Part shown: piece after piece, positions 55,654 through 64,000 of the stretch | Layout: every line of letters begins with the position of its first letter | Numbering within the stretch: the first letter of the stretch is position 1 | Assembly: GCA_951812305.1 (NCBI GenBank) | Contig: CATOSB010000004.1 | Span: 930,001 to 994,000 of the forward strand | Origin: an uncultured Paracoccaceae bacterium | Lineage (GTDB): Bacteria > Pseudomonadota > Alphaproteobacteria > Rhodobacterales > Rhodobacteraceae | Reading direction: 5' to 3' | Length of the DNA: 64,000 nt | The notes under the pieces: generated by a model | Databases searched by the model: none | Seen by the model: only the letters and a program-made list of their open reading frames with translations | What the model was told of the DNA's origin: nothing | Position numbers and translations under genes: made by a program

Positions 55654-57254
55654 GTAACTCCCAAGCACCCTGTCCGATAGGGTTGCGGGGTTTTGTTCCG
55701 TCAGAGCCGTGCGATGATCTGAGGTGGTGACAGGGTCAGGATTTCCAGGATGTTGAACCGGTGTTTTCTGGCCGTCGAGATGACGGACCTGATGTCGGCG
55801 AAGACCCGCGCGCCCTCGAGGGTGCGGAAGGTGCCCGAGATTTTCATGCGCAGCTTCATCATGCGCAGGTCCTGTTCGGCCTGATTGTTTGTGAATGGGA
55901 CCGCGAAGTCGGCGATGAATCGCAAAACGTCATCGCGGTAGTCACGCAGGCGGAGGAGCAGGTTGTGGCCTGGCCGCCTGGCTTTTCGGCCGCGGGTGCC
56001 GGGGCTTTTGGCCAGCGGGGGCTGGCGTTCGTGGAAGGCGAGCCCCTTGGCGAGGATCGCCATGTATCTGGTGACTATACCCTGGCGAACCAGTTCCGGG
56101 AGTTCGGTCTCGCCTTGATCCTGAGCCGCGCATCTGAGTTGATTGGCGCTATGAAGCACTGCGCTCATCTCCGTCGCCCAAGGCTCTTTTTCGATCTCTT
56201 CGATGGCCTTGAGTTCGCGCAAGTGATGCGCCCCGCAGAGGGCGTGGGCGTCCACTCCGCTCATATGGGCGTAGTAGGGTTTCCAGTGATCATGAATGAT
56301 CGTCCCGCCGGTCAGGAAGGTTGGAACAGCACCGCGTTTGGCGCTGATGCGGTAATGGGTGAAGGCGGTATCGCAGATCGTGTGCAGCCAGTGCAGCTTG
56401 CCGGCAACACGAAGTCCGGTCTCGTCCAGATGCCGAACGCCGCCTTCGGCAAGCCGGGCGAGAATGTGTTCAACCACGACACCCATCTTATTTGCCGCGC
56501 CGCGCGTCCAGTTGGTCACGCTGGCCGCGCACAAGCTGGTGGCCCCAAACAGGTCGCGCATAAGCTGGCAGACCCGATCCTCGGGTATCAGCTGCTGAAC
56601 ATTGCAATAGACCGCCACTGCCCGCATGCGCGTGCCATATTGCACATGCGCGGCCACGCCATCGGGAAAGCCAGCCGTCGTCGTGGCTCGACAATGGTCG
56701 CAACAATAAACCGCCGCCTGATGCTCGGTGACCTCCAGGCGTGGCGCAGGCAAGTCGAACACCTGACGCTTCTCGATCCCTTTCACCATCTCCGCCGTCA
56801 GGGCGCTCTGACAGGCGCTGCAATGCGTCGCCTCATGCCGTTCGACAAAGTCGGGTGTTGACGTCTGGCGCAGGGTGTCGCCCCGGTGGCCAACTTGGCC
56901 GCCACTTTTCTTTCCGGATTTGCCACGCAGGCTGCGCGGGGCTGGCTTCTTCAGGCCATCACTTGAAGGGGGCTTGCTGCTATTGCTGCTGTTCTTGGCC
57001 AACTGTCGGCGCAGGTCCGTGATCTCTTCCGCCATGCTCGCCAACGCAGCTTCAAGCTCAGCGATCCGACGCAGAGCCGTGGCGAGAAGTTGTTCAAGGG
57101 CGGCAACCTGATCCATCCCACCACTGATTCAGAGAAATCAACCCGGCGCCACAGAATTCAGACAAGAAAGAAAAAAAACACGCGCAAAATGGCAAATTCG
57201 ACTCACCATAAAACTGACAATAACACTCAAACGTGGGGGGTGCTTGGGAGTTAC
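55654..57254 (-). mobile_element. IS66-family insertion sequence, copy C
   Basis: 1601 bp, complete ends. No target duplication: the left flank is CTTTCTTG (IS66 stub) and the right flank AATAAAAC. One base differs from copies A and B at about 56138 (TTGATTGG for CTGATTGG), silent or nearly so. Together with the stub this marks a deletion or nested insertion. Confidence 0.93.
55701..57116 (-). CDS. IS66-family transposase, copy C
   Basis: 471 residues, same protein as copies A and B, intact. Confidence 0.95.
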   Translation of the reverse strand: MDQVAALEQLLATALRRIAELEAALASMAEEITDLRRQLAKNSSNSSKPPSSDGLKKPAPRSLRGKSGKKSGGQVGHRGDTLRQTSTPDFVERHEATHCSACQSALTAEMVKGIEKRQVFDLPAPRLEVTEHQAAVYCCDHCRATTTAGFPDGVAAHVQYGTRMRAVAVYCNVQQLIPEDRVCQLMRDLFGATSLCAASVTNWTRGAANKMGVVVEHILARLAEGGVRHLDETGLRVAGKLHWLHTICDTAFTHYRISAKRGAVPTFLTGGTIIHDHWKPYYAHMSGVDAHALCGAHHLRELKAIEEIEKEPWATEMSAVLHSANQLRCAAQDQGETELPELVRQGIVTRYMAILAKGLAFHERQPPLAKSPGTRGRKARRPGHNLLLRLRDYRDDVLRFIADFAVPFTNNQAEQDLRMMKLRMKISGTFRTLEGARVFADIRSVISTARKHRFNILEILTLSPPQIIARL

Positions 57255-57680
57255 AATAAAACGATAAAAATCTCCGTAGCCGCGATTCATGAACTGAACC
57301 GTCGAATACCAGTTGTCATTTTGCCATTGCGCGATATTTCCATGCCTATTTCTAGTGCACGGATAGCACTTCGGCGTTCCAAATCTTTCAACCAATTGTT
57401 CAACCATTGTGGATTTTGTGATCTGAGAGTCAGTCTCTTCAAACGAAATGCTATAAACTCGGTTTCCCTCTGGCCAGGGTATGAATCTGACGCTAACGGT
57501 CAACGTTCCTTTTGCTGCGGTGACTGAGTATAACACATCGTGCTTGGCGTTCACTTCACCCGCAGAAATCATTTTGACTCGTGTGTCAAATGATATCGTA
57601 GTACTTGTCTTTCCTATACTAAAACCTCCGTTTTCCAATGCAGACAATGCGACAGATTCAAAGTCATTCAATTGAATGCC

Positions 57681-58870
57681 CTTACCACCCTTCAATTTAG
57701 CCAGACATCCCAGAGCTTGGGGATTTTGGCATAACCTGCGAGGCATCGTCGGATAGCACGAAGGCCTGTCTTGAAGAGAGAGCATAAGGACCTTCGGGCT
57801 TTTCGAATCCCCTTTTTTCGCCGCGTATTGCGACGTGGTGCTCTTCGTTTGCTCCGGTTGAAACAGCCCAGTACATGGCGATTGCCAGCACCAAAATGAG
57901 GCGGGCCAATTGATCCGGCTTTTTGATCTGGCTTTGAGTAATTTCAAAGCCCCGGGTTTTGAAGTCGGAGAACATGGCTTCAATTCCCCAACGCATTCCA
58001 TAATCGAGCACCTTGTACTCGGACGGTGCTGCATTCATGGCAATAATCCAAGGCTCTTTGTGCCCCTCTTCGTGAAGCACTCCAATGTTGCTAAAGACGC
58101 CCGTTCCGTAAAGCTCAGCGTTTACAAGCCCTTCGGGCATCAGTTGGGCAATTTCGCGCGTCATCATCTCGCCACCCTGATGTTGCAGTGTGATATTTCC
58201 CTTCATGCGCAGCCGGTAGTCCCATCCAGCCTCCTGGCACCATGCGACCAATCGGGCGGTTCCATAAAACCGATCTCCCGCCAGCAACACACGCGCATCC
58301 GCCGGGAGCCATGGGCGGACTGCTTCCAAAAGCTCATGTTGCACGCGCCATCCAATCGGCCCTTTGGTCTGGCGTACACGCCAGGCGACCGGGAGGGCCC
58401 GATCCCGCATCCGCACCGATAACATCAAAACCTCATGCCCTTCGTTGAGCTTGCTTTGATCAAGGGCCACCACAATCGTTTCTCCGGCCTCACACTGGCG
58501 GCGGAAAATTTCACCAACATAGGCCTGCATGATCTCATCAGTATCGATGTGAGGATTGCCCAGAACCCGCGAAATGTATTGATAGCGGTGGTCCACAGAG
58601 CCGATATCGCGGGGCAGAGCAGCCGCATTTTCCATCAGATTGACGCTGCGCGTGTTCAAAATCACGCTTGCTATGATGCACAATCCCTCCCGGCGCGACT
58701 TGTGATACCCGAGCAAGCGGTCCTGAAAATCCGCCTCAACCTTCGAATAAAGCTCTGAAAAACAAACATTTCCCAACAAACCAGCCTCCAATATCAGCAG
58801 TGGAGACTCCTTGAATCACACAGATCAGACAAACGTCAAATCAGATCCGGAAATTTTGAAGGGTGGTAAG
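57681..58870 (-). mobile_element. IS4-family insertion sequence, copy D
   Basis: 1190 bp with perfect 10-base duplication ATTGAATGCC (57671-57680 and 58871-58880), in the 5' part of the unknown secreted-protein gene. Confidence 0.96.
57697..58791 (-). CDS. IS4-family transposase, copy D
   Basis: 364 residues; differs from the other copies by one residue, Gln for Arg in KKPDQLARLI (CAA... versus CGA...). Catalytic residues intact. Confidence 0.95.
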   Translation of the reverse strand: MEAGLLGNVCFSELYSKVEADFQDRLLGYHKSRREGLCIIASVILNTRSVNLMENAAALPRDIGSVDHRYQYISRVLGNPHIDTDEIMQAYVGEIFRRQCEAGETIVVALDQSKLNEGHEVLMLSVRMRDRALPVAWRVRQTKGPIGWRVQHELLEAVRPWLPADARVLLAGDRFYGTARLVAWCQEAGWDYRLRMKGNITLQHQGGEMMTREIAQLMPEGLVNAELYGTGVFSNIGVLHEEGHKEPWIIAMNAAPSEYKVLDYGMRWGIEAMFSDFKTRGFEITQSQIKKPDQLARLILVLAIAMYWAVSTGANEEHHVAIRGEKRGFEKPEGPYALSSRQAFVLSDDASQVMPKSPSSGMSG

Positions 58871-58973
58871 ATTGAATGCCTGCAATCTTCACTTCTGGTG
58901 CAGCGAAGGCACTGTTGACTACCAGTACTATTAACACACTGACCAACTGAACCAATTTTGAAATCATTTGCAT

Positions 58974-59252
58974 TTCTCCAATAATTCTCGACTTTATTGC
59001 TGCGCGATCACATATCGTCATTCAAACACCTAAATCGAACCCCAAGCAAAATATACTCCGAAACTGCTACCAACCAGCAGGTGTCGTTTGTGCGAATTCA
59101 CGGACTGTATCAAGTGCTCGATATTTTCCGAGAACGGTCTATCTAGCCGGTTGGCCCTGCCAAAAGCTAAATCGATTGTTTTGAAGTACTAGCCGCTCAC
59201 CTCAATTTCCTCTTAATTTTACACGGTTTTGTCGCGGACGCCAATCGCAGTT
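58974..59252. other. 279-base AT-rich gap
   Basis: Between the broken secreted-protein gene and the desaturase. AT-rich, no gene seen. It should include the promoter of the secreted-protein gene (minus strand). Confidence 0.5.
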
Positions 59253-60251
59253 TCACTCCGCCGGAACCCCTACAGCCCCACGTTCCTTCGGGAACGGCAC
59301 CAGACGTTTCGCCTCTTCGTCCCAGAGTTTCAACCCAAACGACGCAATCGCCTCGGGCCACTTGATGCGGCGCAGGGCGAGGTGCTCGGGCAGGCCGTGG
59401 TGGGCGATGCGCAAACGGTAGCTGGGGATCGCGGGCATGAAGTGGTGGATGTCGTGATAGGCGATGTTGCAGGTGCCGATGTCCCAGAGGTGGCCAAGAT
59501 CGAGGCAGGAAGAACCCTGCAAAGTGGCCATGCGGAAATCGAGGTCGGGTTTACGGTCCCAGTATGTATCCTCGAAATTATGCTGCAGGAACACCATGAA
59601 GACACCGACATTTGCCGCGAGGATGGCGGCAATGGCCAGCACGGCAATGCCAGTCCAGCCAAGCCACAGGTAAAGCAGGATGAACCACGTCGCCATCATG
59701 GCGTTATGGGCGAGCACGCCGGGAATGCCGATTTTCGGCGTGTTCTTGGGCCAGCGATAGGCGATGAAATAGGTAAACAGCCCGCCGATGGGAATCAGGA
59801 TCGCCGGGTTGCGGTAGAGGCGATAGCGCAGACGTTCCCAAAACCCGGCAGCATCCCATTCACGGCGCGTCATGGTGTAAATCTCGGTCGTCTCGCGGTG
59901 GTCGAGATTGCCCAGATAGGCGTGGTGCATGTTGTGATTGTACTGCATCGCGCGATAGGGCGTGAAGGTGAAGATCGACAGGCCATACCCGGCCCAGTCG
60001 TTATGCGCCTTCTTCGAAAAAAGCGAATGGTGCCCGGTGTCGTGCTGGAGGACGTAAAAGCGTGTCAGGCAGAAGGTGGTGATGATCACCAACGGCGCGG
60101 ACGCCCACCAAAGCCCCGCGTCGATCAGCGTGGCCGCGGTCCAGAGGACGGGAAAGAACACCGCGTATGTGCCGAAATAGCTTAACGACGCGATGCGATT
60201 GTCTTTCTTCGTGAACGGTTTCAGATACTCTCGAATATCCATTGCAGCCAC
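59253..60251 (-). CDS. Fatty acid desaturase
   Basis: 332 residues, an integral membrane di-iron enzyme that introduces a double bond in acyl chains. The three histidine boxes are visible: HDTGHHSLF near residue 75, HNMHHAYLG near 110, and HDIHHFMP near 265. Membrane segments include YFGTYAVFFPVLWTAATLI and the pairs around 145-215. The C-terminal DEEAKRLVPFPK is like the short desaturases of the bacterial omega-6/FADS type. The start ATG at 60251 is preceded by a gap of ~135 bases to the DUF2235 gene, same strand. Substrate unknown. Confidence 0.9.
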   Translation of the reverse strand: MAAMDIREYLKPFTKKDNRIASLSYFGTYAVFFPVLWTAATLIDAGLWWASAPLVIITTFCLTRFYVLQHDTGHHSLFSKKAHNDWAGYGLSIFTFTPYRAMQYNHNMHHAYLGNLDHRETTEIYTMTRREWDAAGFWERLRYRLYRNPAILIPIGGLFTYFIAYRWPKNTPKIGIPGVLAHNAMMATWFILLYLWLGWTGIAVLAIAAILAANVGVFMVFLQHNFEDTYWDRKPDLDFRMATLQGSSCLDLGHLWDIGTCNIAYHDIHHFMPAIPSYRLRIAHHGLPEHLALRRIKWPEAIASFGLKLWDEEAKRLVPFPKERGAVGVPAE

Positions 60252-60385
60252 CGGATGATAATCCCCGCGCGCCTTAATGCGAGCGGCCCCTTAATCACTG
60301 TTAATAATAGTTTTCGAGCGATGAATGACAAGGTGCAGTCGCGGATTCACGCACCAGTGTCGCAATGCTGCACAAAAGACGGCCG

Positions 60386-61621
60386 CTATTTCGGGAAATC
60401 CTTCTTTGGCTTTGCAGGGAGACGGGGCGCAAGTTCGCCGTATAACGGGCGCAATGTGCGCGGGTCGTATTGCCTGTTGCCATCACCGCCGAAGGCAAGC
60501 CGGTGCAGCGTGACCTCGGAGACATCCATCGCGTCGGTGGCGAGTTGCCTCTCACGGCCGCCAAATCGAATGCGACGGTTGGAAAGCGGCCCGCCAAAGC
60601 CGCAGCCAGCGGCGACGCGTTTCATAAATTCTTCCTCAAATACAAGCCCTTGCGCGATTGCACCTTCCAGCACCCACTTAAAGGCAAATTCAGACAGTTC
60701 GCGGTTCTTACCCGACCCACCAATCATGCCGTGGTCGCCGGGAAACCATTGCTGCAGGTATTTATACATCGCGCGCTCCTCTTCCAGCGAGGGCTGCGCG
60801 ACACGGTTACTGCGACGGTATTCATCCACAACCGCCCGATTGAGGTTTTCGAGATTCTCCCAAAGCGTCGGCGGATAATTGCGACGCCGCTCATCCGCGG
60901 CGAGCGCGTGGCGTCCCGCCTCGACCAGTCGCGACAGTTTCGCGTCGTGGAAATTGTATTCCTTGTTCCACGCCCGAGCCCATTTATTGAAGATGCCCGG
61001 CACGCCAAGCGCCCCGACCGTGTCCCAGATTCCGACATACCGGATGCGGATTTCCTGGCCTTGCGCGTGGCCATTGGCGAGGCGCCATTTCCCCTCGGCC
61101 TCGCCGGTATAAACCTTGGGCGACACCCGCCAGCGGAATTCAGAGCTTTTCTCGCTGTTTGGGTGCGTGTCGATATGGCGGGATCGATACCGGTCGAAGG
61201 CTTCGTTGACGAGGATGCCGTTTTCAACAGGGTTTTCGATGATCCCGGCGGCGCGAACGAACCCGGCCAGAGAGCGCGCAGTATAGGCGCCGCGCGAAAA
61301 CCCGAACAGATAGATTTCGTCGCCGGGGTCGTATTCCTGCGCTATCCAGACATAGGCTTCTTTGATTTTTTCGTTCAGGCCACTGCCCAACGCAGCGGCT
61401 TTCAGGTTGTTAAACGTGCGGCTGACGACATTGTTCATCGTGTCAGTGCCAAGGCCTTCGACATATTTGACCCGCTGTTCAATTCTGATCGCGCCGCCTG
61501 ATTTGCTGAACGGGCGTTCGGCAAAGGGTTTGACCGCGTTCTGGCGCAGGCGGGCGACATTGGTGTGATGCCCGTCAAGCGTGTTCCAGGTTCCGTCGCA
61601 AAGAACGACAAGGCGCTTCAT
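60386..61621 (-). CDS. DUF2235 hydrolase-like protein (alpha/beta fold)
   Basis: 411 residues from ATG 61621 (MKRLVVLCDGTWNTLDG), the conserved start of the family. The DUF2235 core includes KYVEGLGTDTMN, FNNLKAAALGSGLNEKIKEAYVWI and the nucleophile elbow GFSRGAYTARSLAGFV (GxSxG). Members include the Tle1 phospholipase effectors of type VI secretion, but most free-standing members are uncharacterised. No immunity protein, PAAR or VgrG is adjacent, so a housekeeping lipase-like role is as likely. An open frame continuing to 61780 is not supported by the family start. Confidence 0.85.
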   Translation of the reverse strand: MKRLVVLCDGTWNTLDGHHTNVARLRQNAVKPFAERPFSKSGGAIRIEQRVKYVEGLGTDTMNNVVSRTFNNLKAAALGSGLNEKIKEAYVWIAQEYDPGDEIYLFGFSRGAYTARSLAGFVRAAGIIENPVENGILVNEAFDRYRSRHIDTHPNSEKSSEFRWRVSPKVYTGEAEGKWRLANGHAQGQEIRIRYVGIWDTVGALGVPGIFNKWARAWNKEYNFHDAKLSRLVEAGRHALAADERRRNYPPTLWENLENLNRAVVDEYRRSNRVAQPSLEEERAMYKYLQQWFPGDHGMIGGSGKNRELSEFAFKWVLEGAIAQGLVFEEEFMKRVAAGCGFGGPLSNRRIRFGGRERQLATDAMDVSEVTLHRLAFGGDGNRQYDPRTLRPLYGELAPRLPAKPKKDFPK

Positions 61622-61787
61622 CGGCGGGAAATCCCCTGAATGACTCAACCAATGGGTATTTCTAGCAACGGCATAGTTGGTGAGGTCAAGGGGAGAGTGG
61701 GCGCTGTTGCGGAAATTCGGAGACCTGAAAGCCGGTATCTTGGTGTCGAATTCGGCCCGAAACGGGAGGTCGCGACCCAAAAACCAA

Positions 61788-61955
61788 GACGCGCGATTGC
61801 CTGCCCGTGGGATGGCGATACGACTTTGAAGTTCGTCCGCTTATCCAAGCCAAGTCCGTACGAGTTCAAAGGATTGCGCTGCCCTCATCAAATCGCCAGC
61901 CCGTGGGGACGGGCAGGCGATGGCCGGGGCGCCTGCGGCTTGATTCCGCGCGAGG
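61788..61955. repeat. Long palindromic intergenic repeat, copy R4 (inverted)
   Basis: On the minus strand, CTTGCGCCCCTCGCGCGGAA then TCAAG matches R1. GCGCGATTGCCTGCCCGTGG (61791-61810) is the second-arm module of R1 and pairs imperfectly with CCCGTGGGGACGGGCAGGCG (61900-61919). Lies in the ~400-base gap between the DUF2235 gene and der; no gene seen in the rest of the gap. Confidence 0.7.
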
Positions 61956-62024
61956 GGCGCAAGTCCGCAAGGTCCGCATCAGAAAAATTTCCGACGCTGC
62001 CACCTGGCAGGCACCACCTTGCGC

Positions 62025-63461
62025 CTACTTCTTCTTGTCCAAATGCTTTCTAAGCCGCGATGGCGTTGATTTCTTGCGGTTTTTATACGGGTTCTTGTCA
62101 GCCTGCGACCGCATTGTCAGCCGGATCGGCGTGCCGGGCATGTCGAAATCCTCGCGCAGGCCATTGACCAGATAGCGCTCGTAACTTGCCGGCATCTTGT
62201 CAGGATGGGAGCACATGACGACAAAACCGGGAGGGCGGGTTTTGGCTTGGGTGATGTAGCGCAGTTTGATGCGCCGCCCGCCGGGAGCAGGGGGCGGATG
62301 CGCCTCCAGCATGCCGGTCAGCCATTGGTTCAGTCGCGCGGTGGGCACGCGGCGGTTCCAGACGTCATGCGCCTTCAGGATTGCCGCGTGCAGGCGGTCA
62401 AGCCCCCTGCCCGTCAGCGCGGAAACCGTAACCAACGGTGCGCCGCGCAATTGCGGCAACAACCGCTCGAACGCCTCCTTCAACTCCGCCAATTTGGCCT
62501 GCTTTTCCGGTTCGGCATCCCATTTGTTCACCGCTACCACGACGGCACGCCCCTCGCGCTCGGCCAAATCGGCAATGCGCAGATCCTGTTGCTCGAACGG
62601 GATCGCAGCATCGAGCAAAACGACGACAACTTCCGCAAATTTCACCGCCCGCAGCCCGTCGGATACGGACAGTTTTTCAAGCTTGTCCTGCACTTTGGCC
62701 TTTTTGCGCATTCCGGCGGTATCGAAGATGCGCATGTCGCGACCCCGCCAGTTGGCGGTGACGGAAATTGCATCGCGTGTGATCCCGGCCTCTGGGCCGG
62801 TCAGCAAGCGGTCCTCGCCGATGATCTTGTTGATCAGTGTCGATTTGCCCGCGTTGGGCCGCCCGACGACTGCAATCTGCAATGTGCGCTCGGGGATCGT
62901 GGCATCCGCACCCTCGGTGACATCGACATCGACAAGCGGCGTATCCGCCTGTTCACGCTCGGAAAATTCATCCGAGAGCGGCATCAGGACGCTCAACAGG
63001 TCGCCGAGTCCTTCGCCATGTTCCGCGGACAAGCCAATCGGCTCGCCCAGCCCCAGCGAAAAGGCCTCGATCAGCCCGCTTTCGCCCGCGTTTCCTTCGG
63101 CTTTGTTGGCCGCCAATATGACATGGGCATTCTTGCGCCGCAGGATGTCGGCGAAAACCTCGTCCGCTGGCAGCACTCCTGCGCGTGCGTCGATCAAAAA
63201 CAGACAGATATCGGCCATTTCGACCGCACGTTCTGTCAGCTTGCGCATTCGCCCCTGCAGGCTTTCATCATCGGCCATTTCCAGACCGGCAGTGTCGATC
63301 ACGGTAAAGCGCAAATCCCCAAGCCGCGCCGCGCCTTCGCGCAGATCGCGCGTCACGCCGGGCTGGTCATCGACCAGTGCCAGCCGCTTGCCAACCAGCC
63401 GGTTGAACAGCGTCGACTTACCCACATTGGGGCGCCCGACAATGGCGAGGGTGAAAGACAT
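62025..63461 (-). CDS. der: Ribosome-assembly GTPase Der (EngA)
   Basis: 478 residues from ATG 63461 ([22 protein letters not shown]). Two GTPase domains in tandem: first P-loop GRPNVGKST with DxxG as [10 protein letters not shown] and NKAEG; second P-loop GRPNAGKST near residue 200, [11 protein letters not shown], and NKWDAEP. A C-terminal KH-like domain follows ([21 protein letters not shown]). Essential for 50S maturation. It lies 209 bases downstream of bamB on the same strand, an order common in proteobacteria. Confidence 0.97.
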   Translation of the reverse strand: MSFTLAIVGRPNVGKSTLFNRLVGKRLALVDDQPGVTRDLREGAARLGDLRFTVIDTAGLEMADDESLQGRMRKLTERAVEMADICLFLIDARAGVLPADEVFADILRRKNAHVILAANKAEGNAGESGLIEAFSLGLGEPIGLSAEHGEGLGDLLSVLMPLSDEFSEREQADTPLVDVDVTEGADATIPERTLQIAVVGRPNAGKSTLINKIIGEDRLLTGPEAGITRDAISVTANWRGRDMRIFDTAGMRKKAKVQDKLEKLSVSDGLRAVKFAEVVVVLLDAAIPFEQQDLRIADLAEREGRAVVVAVNKWDAEPEKQAKLAELKEAFERLLPQLRGAPLVTVSALTGRGLDRLHAAILKAHDVWNRRVPTARLNQWLTGMLEAHPPPAPGGRRIKLRYITQAKTRPPGFVVMCSHPDKMPASYERYLVNGLREDFDMPGTPIRLTMRSQADKNPYKNRKKSTPSRLRKHLDKKK

Positions 63462-63572
63462 GAAACGTTCCGGGTTCAGATCAGGCTGGCGCTCTAACAC
63501 GCCTTTGCAGGACAGCGAAAGTCCCCTGCTTCTTCTTGGTCACAAATACGGCCGGGGTCGTCCTTGGTTGCG

Positions 63573-63595
63573 CCATTGGTTTGAGAAACCAATGG
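63573..63595 (-). terminator. Perfect hairpin between bamB and der
   Basis: CCATTGGTTT-GAG-AAACCAATGG: a 10-base perfect stem with a 3-base loop; GTCGT and ACGAC further out can extend it. No T-run on either strand. Could be an attenuator or mRNA-processing site in a bamB-der transcript. Confidence 0.45.
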
Positions 63596-63670
63596 ACGAC
63601 GGGGCTGCCCCCCCAGACCAGCGACCCGCAGCCGGGATTTCCGAAGGAAATCCGGACCGGGGCGCAATCC

Positions 63671-64000
63671 CTACCGGAAGGCCAGAAGCTGCCCGCGGCC
63701 GTTAATCAGATACATCGTGCCGCCCACAATCGACATCGACGTCGCCGCGCCGCCGGGGATGTCGATGCTGGATCGTGCAGCGCCGGTTTCGGGGTCATAG
63801 GAGGACAATCTGCCATTGTCGGAGGCGACCCAAAGTTGCCCTCCGGCCAGCACCGGACCGAAATGCGCAAAGATATCCCGGGCACGCCGGGACGTTTCGC
63901 GTTTGAACAAAGGCAGTTCCTCGCCCCAGATCTTTTCTCCGGTCGCAGCATCAATCCGGATCAGGTCATTCTGATCCGAAATCATGAACACCGACCCACC
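63671..64000 (-). CDS. bamB: Outer-membrane assembly protein BamB, 3' end
   Basis: The last ~109 residues of a PQQ-type beta-propeller; the frame is open to the end of the window. Blades are visible: GGSVFMISDQNDLIRIDAATGEKIWGEELP, GGQLWVASDNGRLSSYDPETGAARSSIDIPG and GGTMYLINGRGQLLAF, each with the repeated pattern D-x-x-TG. BamB is a lipoprotein of the BAM complex that supports outer-membrane protein insertion. The location just upstream of der supports the call over other PQQ-repeat proteins. Confidence 0.83.
   Translation of the reverse strand, partial: GGSVFMISDQNDLIRIDAATGEKIWGEELPLFKRETSRRARDIFAHFGPVLAGGQLWVASDNGRLSSYDPETGAARSSIDIPGGAATSMSIVGGTMYLINGRGQLLAFR

Larger units (their letters stand above)
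57255..58973 (-). pseudogene. Unknown secreted protein, broken by IS4-D and IS66-C
   Basis: Pieces 58973-58871 and 57670-57255 join in frame as ...KIAGIQ-LNDFESVAL... The N-terminus has a signal peptide (MISKLVQLVSVLIVLVVNSAFA, cleavage before APEVK). The mature part is beta-like with AGEVNAKHDVLYSVTAAKGTLTVSVRF, SISFEETDSQITKSTMVEQL and a paired cysteine stretch CYPCTRNRHG, then WQNDNWYSTVQFMNRGYGDFYRFI, where IS66-C cuts it. The C-terminus is missing from the window. The coding DNA is more AT-rich than the neighbours, suggesting acquisition. No family recognised. Confidence 0.7.

Noticed and set aside
57138..58034. A 298-codon frame that fuses IS66 end, the unknown secreted protein and IS4 sequence
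   Set aside because: Chance fusion across IS edges; only 57255-57670 is native coding sequence.
60386..61621. DUF2235 protein as a type VI secretion effector
   Set aside because: No VgrG, PAAR, Hcp or immunity-like gene is next to it; family membership alone does not show this role.
1..64000. CRISPR arrays, tRNA, rRNA and tmRNA genes
   Set aside because: No regularly spaced short repeats, no T-loop/anticodon patterns and no rRNA segments were recognised by reading.

Overview
The window looks like chromosome of an alphaproteobacterium in the Rhodobacteraceae (Roseobacter group). The basis is protein similarity recalled from the family: Hint-domain proteins of the type common there, the xthA-DUF2189 pair, the dgt-argS-SPOR-nagZ string, a membrane-anchored cytochrome c beside prephenate dehydratase, and the sequences of RpoB, RpoC and the ribosomal proteins. 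No species is assigned. I saw no rRNA, tRNA or CRISPR array.

Layout. 1-6.8 kb: the 3' part of a porin-like gene, then nagZ, a SPOR-domain protein and argS on the minus strand, a small secreted protein, dgt, and a divergent A-type Fe-S carrier. 6.9-8.4 kb: an accessory pair made of an HlyC-like toxin-activating lysine acyltransferase and a Hint (hedgehog/intein) domain protein. 8.5-12.9 kb: one MFS transporter gene broken by an IS256-family and an IS66-family element. 13-15.7 kb: xthA and a DUF2189 membrane protein cut near its end by an IS630-family element. 15.7-21.5 kb: an Atm1-type ABC exporter, an SLC13/TrkA-C permease and a LysM protein. 21.5-45.3 kb: the transcription/translation cluster nusG-rplK-rplA-rplJ-rplL-rpoB-rpoC, interrupted by three IS4-family copies, an IS982-family element with a nested IS66, a second Hint protein, a thiopurine methyltransferase gene and an MFS gene. 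45.5-54.6 kb: yejABEF, a cytochrome c, pheA and gltX. 55-59 kb: a second IS-rich zone with two broken secreted-protein genes. 59.2-64 kb: a fatty acid desaturase, a DUF2235 hydrolase, der and the 3' end of bamB.

The main theme is recent insertion-sequence expansion. The window holds four almost identical IS4-family copies, three almost identical IS66-family copies, and one each of IS256, IS630 and IS982. Many have exact target duplications, so the original genes can be rebuilt. At least six genes are broken or shortened: an MFS transporter, DUF2189, tryptophan 2,3-dioxygenase, a DUF4453 protein, an unknown secreted protein and the IS982 transposase. One methyltransferase has only its last residues replaced. 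One IS4 copy sits in the loop of the rplA terminator. One IS4 copy lacks a target duplication and one IS66 copy has a 91-bp inverted end fragment beside it; both mark rearrangements.

The less explained features are the acyltransferase/Hint pair, a probable passenger gene inside the IS982 element, and a family of long palindromic intergenic repeats (four copies: after the SLC13 gene, after rpoC, between pheA and gltX, and between the DUF2235 gene and der).
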